47,210 nucleotides of DNA. Source: CAAGNP01 sp045595965. GTDB lineage: Bacteria > Bacteroidota > Bacteroidia > Bacteroidales > UBA932. This document shows, piece by piece, positions 42,866 through 47,210 of the stretch. The notes beneath the pieces were generated by a model. That model saw only the letters and a list, made by a program, of their open reading frames with translations. It had not been told where the DNA came from and ran no database searches. Position 1 is the first letter of the stretch; every line of letters starts with the position of its first letter. Both the position numbers and the translations under genes were made by a program. The stretch lies in NCBI GenBank assembly GCA_045595965.1, contig JAZOBN010000002.1, positions 1 through 47,210 on the forward strand, given 5' to 3'.

Positions 42866-44338
42866 CTACAGACTCCACTCAACTCCATCTTTTGTATCCT
42901 TAATCTGGATACCTAAGGCTTTGAGTTTGTCTCTGATAAGATCACTGGTGGCAAAGTCTTTATTGGATTTTGCCACTTTTCTTATATCCAGAATCATCTC
43001 CATAAGGCCGCTAATAACATTTTCCGAACCGTCTGAGGCAGATTCATCTACAAGGCCCAGCACATCCTTGATAAAGTCAAGGAACAATTCATCAAGGAGG
43101 GCTTTATCATGAGAATTGATTGCGAGCTGACCATCTTTTACCTGATTTATTATCCTCACACCATCAAACAGATGTGACAATGCAATCGGAGTATTTATAT
43201 CATCACAAATGGCACTGAAAACCCCATCATAGATAGCTGCCACCTCTTTATTATCCCCAACCCCATCTTTAGCTGTGATGTTCTTAACATCATTCACTGC
43301 CTGCATGATTCTCTTGAGCCCTTTCTCAGCAGCTTTAAGTGCATCATTGCTGAAATCAAGTGTACTGCGATAGTGCGCCTGAAGGATGAAGAATCTTATA
43401 GTCATCGGAGAGTAGGGCTGTTCAAGGACGTTATTGTTCCCTGTGAACAACTCCTCAAGGGTGATGAAATTACCATAAGATTTACCCATCTTCTTCCCCT
43501 CAATAGTGATCATATTGTTGTGCATCCAATATCTTACCCCACCTTTTCCTCTTGATGCCTTGTTTTGTGCCAACTCACATTCGTGATGAGGGAAAAGCAA
43601 GTCCATACCGCCACCATGAATATCAAATTCATCTCCAAGATATTTTGCACTCATTGCTGAGCACTCCAGGTGCCATCCCGGGAAACCGTCACTCCAGGGT
43701 GAAGGCCACCTCATGATATGTTCGGGTGATGCCTTTTTCCACAAGGCAAAATCAAGCGGACTCCTCTTGTCGCTTTGACCATCAAGATCACGTGTGTTGG
43801 AGATCATATCATCAAGAACCCTTCCCGACAACTCCCCGTAATTGTATTTCTCATGGAATGCCCTCACATCAAAATAGACAGAGCCATTGCTCTCATATGC
43901 AAAACCAGCTTCAAATATCTTCTCTACAAGGGCTATCTGCTCCATTATGTGTCCGGAAGCCCTGGGCTCAATACTTGGAGGGCAAGTATTGAGCTTGCGC
44001 ATAGCTTCCTGATATCTCAATGTATATTCCTGGGCAACCTCCATTGGTTCAAGTGCCTCAAGTTTTGCCTTCTTAGCAATTTTATCTTCACCCTCATCGG
44101 CATCATGCTCCAGGTGTCCCACATCTGTAATATTTCTGACATATCTCACTTTATAACCCATATATCTGAACATCCTTACAAGAACATCATATGTCACGCC
44201 AGGTCTTGCGTGCCCCAGATGGGCATCACCATATACTGTAGGACCACAGACATAAAGTCCTACCATTCCGGGTGTTACAGGGGTAAAAACCTCTTTTCTT
44301 CTTGACAATGTGTTATAAAGTAAAATTTCTCTTTTCAT
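42866..44338 (-). CDS. cysS: Cysteinyl-tRNA synthetase
   Basis: 490 residues. Class I synthetase: HIGH motif as HLGH at 40-43, KMSKS as KMGKS at 283-287. Zinc ligands C31, C226 (GWHLECSAM) and H251/E255 region (FPHHECELAQ). It charges tRNA-Cys. The C-terminal domain is present (DLIRDKLKALGIQIKDTKDGVEW). -7 box TAAATTTG at 44365-44358. Confidence 0.97.
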   Translation of the reverse strand: MKREILLYNTLSRRKEVFTPVTPGMVGLYVCGPTVYGDAHLGHARPGVTYDVLVRMFRYMGYKVRYVRNITDVGHLEHDADEGEDKIAKKAKLEALEPMEVAQEYTLRYQEAMRKLNTCPPSIEPRASGHIMEQIALVEKIFEAGFAYESNGSVYFDVRAFHEKYNYGELSGRVLDDMISNTRDLDGQSDKRSPLDFALWKKASPEHIMRWPSPWSDGFPGWHLECSAMSAKYLGDEFDIHGGGMDLLFPHHECELAQNKASRGKGGVRYWMHNNMITIEGKKMGKSYGNFITLEELFTGNNNVLEQPYSPMTIRFFILQAHYRSTLDFSNDALKAAEKGLKRIMQAVNDVKNITAKDGVGDNKEVAAIYDGVFSAICDDINTPIALSHLFDGVRIINQVKDGQLAINSHDKALLDELFLDFIKDVLGLVDESASDGSENVISGLMEMILDIRKVAKSNKDFATSDLIRDKLKALGIQIKDTKDGVEWSL

Positions 44339-44357
44339 AATATTGCATTTAAGGGGA

Positions 44358-44365
44358 CAAATTTA
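44358..44365 (-). promoter_or_regulatory. -7 element of cysS
   Basis: TAAATTTG on the minus strand, 19 nt before ATG 44338, giving a leader of about 14 nt. Confidence 0.5.
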
Positions 44366-44380
44366 CCTAAATTTTATTTA

Positions 44381-44722
44381 TTACGGCAAATTAGTCACAT
44401 CTTCTATATGCAATCTGTTGGCCAATACATCATTGTACCACTTCTCTTCCCCTTGGGGTGTAGTGTACTTGATATTTCGCACCCTCCCTGACACAGAGAC
44501 GCACACACCTTTCTTGATATCATTGAAGTCGGGCATACCTCTCCCTGCCCATGCCACAATATTGTGCCAGGTCGTCTCCTCTTTCAGCACCCCTTGTCTG
44601 TCCTTGAAACGCTCATTTGTGGCAACAGTGAATTTGATAACCTTGTTCTCTCCCACTTCTGTAACTCTCGGCTCCTGCCCTACATTTCCACGGAGCTCGA
44701 TTCTGTTGATTGAAATATCCAT
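44381..44722 (-). CDS. ssb: Single-stranded DNA-binding protein, short form
   Basis: 113 residues from ATG 44722; an upstream in-frame ATG at 44782 would add 20 residues outside the fold. A single OB-fold: ISINRIELRGNVGQEPRVTEVGENKVIKFTVATNERF, TTWHNIVAWAG, and GVCVSVSGRVRNIKYTTPQGEEKW. The Gly-rich linker and acidic tip (DDDIPF) of the main SSB are missing, so it cannot recruit partners in the usual way and is probably a secondary SSB. Confidence 0.9.
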   Translation of the reverse strand: MDISINRIELRGNVGQEPRVTEVGENKVIKFTVATNERFKDRQGVLKEETTWHNIVAWAGRGMPDFNDIKKGVCVSVSGRVRNIKYTTPQGEEKWYNDVLANRLHIEDVTNLP

Positions 44723-44934
44723 AATATTTTGTTTTAATTGTACAGTGCAAAGCAACAAAACAAAATTTCCACAAAGAGTCATTATAACAAATATAACCGA
44801 CTAAAAAACATATAAAAACGGATCATTTTTTATATTTCAGCTTTTGTTGTTCACAATCAGAAAATTATATCTACACAGCTATCCAATTTGGATCTCATTT
44901 GGATAATTTTGCCAATACCAAAAGAGTTACAGCT

Positions 44935-45330
44935 ATGGGAAAATGTATAGAATGCGGGGCCGAATTCCAAGGGAGAAGCGACAAAAAATTCTGCAGTTCC
45001 GCCTGCAGAACCTATTTCAACAACAAAATCAGAACTCCTAAAAAGGAGTGTCACAAAAGGATAAATGCAATCTTGAGAAACAATTACAGGATAATGGAGC
45101 ATCTGTACAACAACTCCAGATTAAGGGTAACATTCTCCGAACTTGAGGTTCTCGGATTTGACAAAAGATTCTTTACCTCTGCAAAAACAGACTCCAAAGG
45201 GGAGACAATTCGCCATTTCTGCTGTTATGATTTCGTTTACCGTAAAACCAGAGCAGGAACGGTAATCATAAAGAGGGGGGAATATGAGGGCTCCAGTTCA
45301 ATTTCCCTAAAGAAAAAAACAAGAAGGTGA
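44935..45330 (+). CDS. Small protein with N-terminal CxxC...CxxxC zinc-finger
   Basis: 131 residues from ATG 44935. Four cysteines at 4, 7, 20 and 24 (CIECGAEF ... KKFCSSACR) make a treble-clef/zinc-ribbon like those in DUF2116-type proteins. The rest is basic and helical (KECHKRINAILRNNYRIMEHLYNN, then RVTFSELEVLGFDKRFF and a strand-rich end). DNA or RNA binding is plausible but unproven; no named function. A TAATTTTG -7 box lies at 44904-44911. Divergent from ssb; ends 10 nt before the IS copy. Confidence 0.72.
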   Translation: MGKCIECGAEFQGRSDKKFCSSACRTYFNNKIRTPKKECHKRINAILRNNYRIMEHLYNNSRLRVTFSELEVLGFDKRFFTSAKTDSKGETIRHFCCYDFVYRKTRAGTVIIKRGEYEGSSSISLKKKTRR

Positions 45331-45347
45331 CTAAAAATTTGACATGA

Positions 45348-45379
45348 ACCCCGAAAGTTAGACAAAAAACTTTCGGGGT
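45348..45379 (+). repeat. Hairpin between IS end and orfA start
   Basis: Perfect 12-bp inverted repeat with 8-nt loop, ending 6 nt before ATG 45386. Identical in sequence to the hairpin at 101-132 on the other strand. Confidence 0.85.
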
Positions 45380-45385
45380 TTTGTT

Positions 45386-45871
45386 ATGTCTAAAAAGAGA
45401 AAGAAACATGGCTATGCAGAACGATTGAAGTATATGCATATGCTTGAGAATGGTCTGAGCATCAATAATATCCATGTTCATTATGGAATTGGTGAACAAC
45501 TTTTAAGTTCTTTGTGGGTTCGTTATCAGTCAGAAGGACCCTCTAGGCTGATTAAGAAGAAAAATATTAAGGCTAATTATGCTTTCAAACTTCAAGTTCT
45601 GCGTGATATCAAGGAAAATCATTTAACTTTGGTGGATGCATCGTTGAAATATGATGTGTGTTCTATCATAAGGCCTATAGGCCGACCACCAAAGAACGAT
45701 ATGGGAAGACCTAAGAAAAAGAAACCGGAAGAGATGACAGAGATAGAACTCTTGCAGTTACGTGTTAAGGAACTGGAAGCGGAGAATGCTCTGTTAAAAA
45801 AAGTAAAAGCCTTAGTAGAAGCAAGGGAAGCCCGTCTCAAAGAGATTGGGCAAAAGCCATCCAAGAACTAA
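45386..45871 (+). CDS. IS3-family transposase OrfA (IS150-type)
   Basis: 161 residues. Two helix-turn-helix-like parts: about 8-55 (YAERLKYMHMLENGLSINNIHVHYGIGEQLLSSLWVRYQ) and about 65-90 (LQVLRDIKENHLTLVDASLKYDV). After a basic/proline linker (IGRPPKNDMGRPKKKKPEEM) comes a leucine-zipper coiled coil (about 117-150, ELLQLRVKELEAENALLKKVKALVEAREARL). This is the standard OrfA of IS3/IS150-type elements. A run of seven A at 45796-45802 (LLKK region) is a likely -1 frameshift site into orfB. Confidence 0.9.
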   Translation: MSKKRKKHGYAERLKYMHMLENGLSINNIHVHYGIGEQLLSSLWVRYQSEGPSRLIKKKNIKANYAFKLQVLRDIKENHLTLVDASLKYDVCSIIRPIGRPPKNDMGRPKKKKPEEMTEIELLQLRVKELEAENALLKKVKALVEAREARLKEIGQKPSKN

Positions 45872-46029
45872 GGCAGGAACATGATCTCGAGATACTTCTC
45901 GAGAAGACAAGGATGGAGTTTAATTCAAGGCTTCTGAAGTTGAATGATGATGCAGACATCATGGAAGAACTCAAGGGACTTACTCCGGAGCAGTTGAAGG
46001 CGTTGATTGCTATGGTGAAGAAATCCTAA
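45799..46029 (+). pseudogene. Truncated IS3 orfB joined to an unrelated tail
   Basis: Reading frame -1 to orfA, open from the A7 run to TAA at 46029. It gives a serine/lysine-rich bridge, then AKAIQELRQEHDLEILLEKTRM, which matches the start of OrfB proteins. OrfB would continue with a ARST-type block and the DDE integrase domain; instead about 37 residues follow (EFNSRLLKLNDDAD to ALIAMVKKS) that are not transposase-like and may be the C-terminus of another gene. DDE catalytic residues are absent, so this copy cannot transpose on its own. Confidence 0.65.
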
Positions 46030-46052
46030 TTGCGTCCGCACTGCGGTCGCAA
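46030..46052 (+). terminator. Hairpin after the broken orfB (possible terminator)
   Basis: TTGCG-T-CCGC, loop ACT, GCGG-T-CGCAA: a 9-bp stem with one T-T mismatch, followed by AATTTTC, a weak T tract. Confidence 0.4.
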
Positions 46053-46198
46053 ATTTTCTTGAAATCTCGGGGAAACCGGGGATTTTGATAGAAAAAATCT
46101 TGGGGAAATCGGGAAAAGTACGAGATAATAGGCTAAACTCATATAAAAACGACCTGTTTAGCCCGTTATTGAGAGACTTTGGGAATTTGAAAAGTGTC

Positions 46199-46289
46199 TT
46201 AATCGACAAAATTTTGCAAAAACGGATTGTTAATCGACAAAACTTTGCAACTTGGGTTGAGATTGACTTGTTAGTCGACAAAATTTGAC
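46199..46289 (+). repeat. Three imperfect direct repeats upstream of the AlbA_2 gene
   Basis: Units at 46199-46219, 46230-46250 and 46271-46289 share TTARTCGACAAAA; the first two continue with TTTTGCAA / CTTTGCAA, the third with TTTGAC. Start-to-start spacing is 31 and 41 nt. CAAAATTTTG in unit 1 is a palindrome. They may be operator sites. Confidence 0.7.
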
Positions 46290-46318
46290 GGGATGTGTCG
46301 TTCATCATAGGAAAAGAT

Positions 46319-46326
46319 TAAATTTG
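46319..46326 (+). promoter_or_regulatory. -7 element of the AlbA_2 gene
   Basis: TAAATTTG, 23 nt before ATG 46350, just downstream of the three repeats. Confidence 0.55.
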
Positions 46327-46349
46327 TGAAAATAAATAAAACTGGAAGT

Positions 46350-47210
46350 ATGGATATCAAGAAACTGATAGGAGAGGCGACCGAATACGACAAGAAGGAA
46401 ATGCTTGAAAGCAAGAGGCCTAAGAATTGGCTAAAGAGCGTTTCTGCCTTTGCCAATGGCATGGGTGGTAAGTTGTTGTTTGGTATAGACGATGACGGAG
46501 AGGTTGTAGGACTTGCCGATTGTGAAAGGGATTGTGAAATTATCAGTGAGACAATCAAGACTAAGATGGATCCTATTCCAGAAATTCATCTTGTACCAGA
46601 GACGGTTGATGGAAAGAAGATAATAGTACTTACTGTATTCCCAGGAAAGGAAACTCCATACTATTATATCGGTGAAGGTAATCGTCAGGCATTTGTACGC
46701 ATCGGCAATGAGAGTGTTATAGCAGATAGGACAGCCATCCGTCGTCTTGTGCTTAAAGGTGCGGGTACTCCATATGACAGTCTTCCATCTCCTTTCGAGT
46801 ACAAGAATATGGCATTTACCAAACTCCGTTCTGTGTGCAAGCAGAGGACTCATAATGATTTTCTTGATACGGATTATGAGTCTTGGGGTATTATAAATGA
46901 AAACGGAGAACTTACCAATGCAGGAGCCCTCATCGCAGATGAGAGTCCAGTCCGTCATTCCCGTGTATTCTGTACAAGATGGAATGGTCTTACAAAAGCG
47001 CCAGGACTTTTAGATGCGGTTGACGATGCCGAGTATTCGGGCAGTATCATTTCACTTCTTCAGGAAGCGATAGCATTTGTAGCTCGCAACTCCAAGAAAG
47101 CATGGATGAAACTGCCAGATGACAGACAGGAAATGCCTGAGTATCCGGAAAGAGCAGTTCTTGAAAGTGTAGTGAACGCTTTGATTCATAGAGATTACCT
47201 TGAATATGGC
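46350..47210 (+). CDS. AlbA_2-domain ATP-binding putative transcriptional regulator (partial, runs off the window)
   Basis: 287 codons with no stop. N-terminal AlbA_2 (Schlafen-like) domain about 10-130: EMLESKRPKNWLKSVSAFANGMGGKLLFGIDDDGEVVGL (the NxxGG-type core) and AFVRIGNESVIADRTAIRRLV. A linking domain follows. From about 268, PERAVLESVVNALIHRDY is the start of the HATPase_c_4 domain (N-box). Such proteins are annotated as putative transcriptional regulators or helicase-related; real function is mostly unknown and they are frequent in accessory regions. The start is fixed by the first ATG after the -7 box. The rest lies beyond the window. Confidence 0.88.
   Translation, partial: MDIKKLIGEATEYDKKEMLESKRPKNWLKSVSAFANGMGGKLLFGIDDDGEVVGLADCERDCEIISETIKTKMDPIPEIHLVPETVDGKKIIVLTVFPGKETPYYYIGEGNRQAFVRIGNESVIADRTAIRRLVLKGAGTPYDSLPSPFEYKNMAFTKLRSVCKQRTHNDFLDTDYESWGIINENGELTNAGALIADESPVRHSRVFCTRWNGLTKAPGLLDAVDDAEYSGSIISLLQEAIAFVARNSKKAWMKLPDDRQEMPEYPERAVLESVVNALIHRDYLEYG

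Larger units (their letters stand above)
45340..46029 (+). mobile_element. IS3-like element remnant (orfA complete, orfB broken)
   Basis: Begins with the terminal TGACATGAAC and the 32-bp hairpin shared with the copy at 1-140. orfA is intact; orfB follows in the -1 frame but loses similarity to the family after about 24 residues (LLEKTRM). No matching right terminal repeat is seen between 46030 and 46350, so the element is truncated at its 3' side. The end point is approximate. Confidence 0.75.
46053..46349. other. Intergenic stretch with three direct repeats
   Basis: No convincing gene. Three copies of TTARTCGACAAAA followed by TTTTGCAA-like sequence occur at 46199, 46230 and 46271. The first part (46053-46110) has three GGGGAAA(C/T) words. 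A TAAATTTG -7 box at 46319-46326 serves the next gene. Confidence 0.6.

Noticed and set aside
46085..46288. Plus-strand open frame of 67 codons before the AlbA_2 gene
   Set aside because: Its second half is just the translation of the three direct repeats; no start signals or known domain. Treated as non-coding repeat DNA.
45925..46308. Minus-strand open frame of 127 codons
   Set aside because: It is antisense to the orfB tail and the repeat region, with no credible start or domain.

Overview
The window looks like chromosomal DNA of a member of the order Bacteroidales (phylum Bacteroidota). The evidence is the repeated -7 promoter element TAnnTTTG, twice paired with TTTG 19 nt upstream. It also carries lineage-typical families (DUF4831, DUF4837, a PlpD-like patatin/barrel protein, BtuB-BtuG, GlsA/GlsB-type acyltransferases, a bS16 with a long Ala/Glu tail) and mostly lacks Shine-Dalgarno sequences outside a few ribosomal protein genes. 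Genus cannot be fixed from the sequence alone.

Layout. 1-140: the end of an IS3-like element, reading out of the window on the minus strand. 178-3636 (minus): LpxL-like acyltransferase, DUF4831 protein, PepD. 3759-7311 (plus): POT peptide transporter, a shortened LysR regulator, and a membrane-anchored beta-lactamase-fold serine hydrolase. 7378-8467: rpsF-rpsR-rplI. 8531-10080: an AT-rich accessory pair of lipoproteins, preceded by an AAT repeat that sits between promoter-like elements. 10137-15745 (minus): patatin/barrel protein, flippase, dut, murF. 15811-22676 (plus): cyclophilin lipoprotein, RND adaptor, RND pump, and a TolC-type outer membrane factor fused to a VanX-type D-Ala-D-Ala dipeptidase. 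22886-23915: rpsP-rimM. 23893-26301 (minus): ruvX, def, phosphohexomutase. 26322-30675 (plus): M23 peptidase, dxr, rseP, DUF4837. 30771-32566: tRNA-Glu, rpsT, radC, upp. 32561-37366 (minus): rpoN, then a cobalamin-riboswitch-controlled btuB-btuG pair. 37411-39184 (plus): glsA-glsB-like glycine lipid genes. 39157-40054 (minus): small lipoprotein and SPOR protein. 40077-42854 (plus): miaB, osmC-like, beta-propeller lipoprotein. 42866-44722 (minus): cysS, ssb. 44935-45330: a zinc-finger protein. 45340-46029: a second IS3-like copy with a broken orfB. 46350-end: an AlbA_2-type ATP-binding regulator cut by the window edge.

Most of the window is housekeeping: envelope building (MurF, lipid A, glycine lipids, flippase, DXP pathway), translation and RNA modification, and B12 uptake. 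The unusual parts are the OMF-VanX fusion that ends the RND operon, the AAT repeat acting as a possible variable promoter spacer, four genes whose -7 box lies 4-6 nt before the start codon (probably leaderless mRNAs), the riboswitch with a visible L5-L13 kissing loop, strong Shine-Dalgarno sites in a lineage that mostly does without them, and the outward-facing IS ends that flank the core region.
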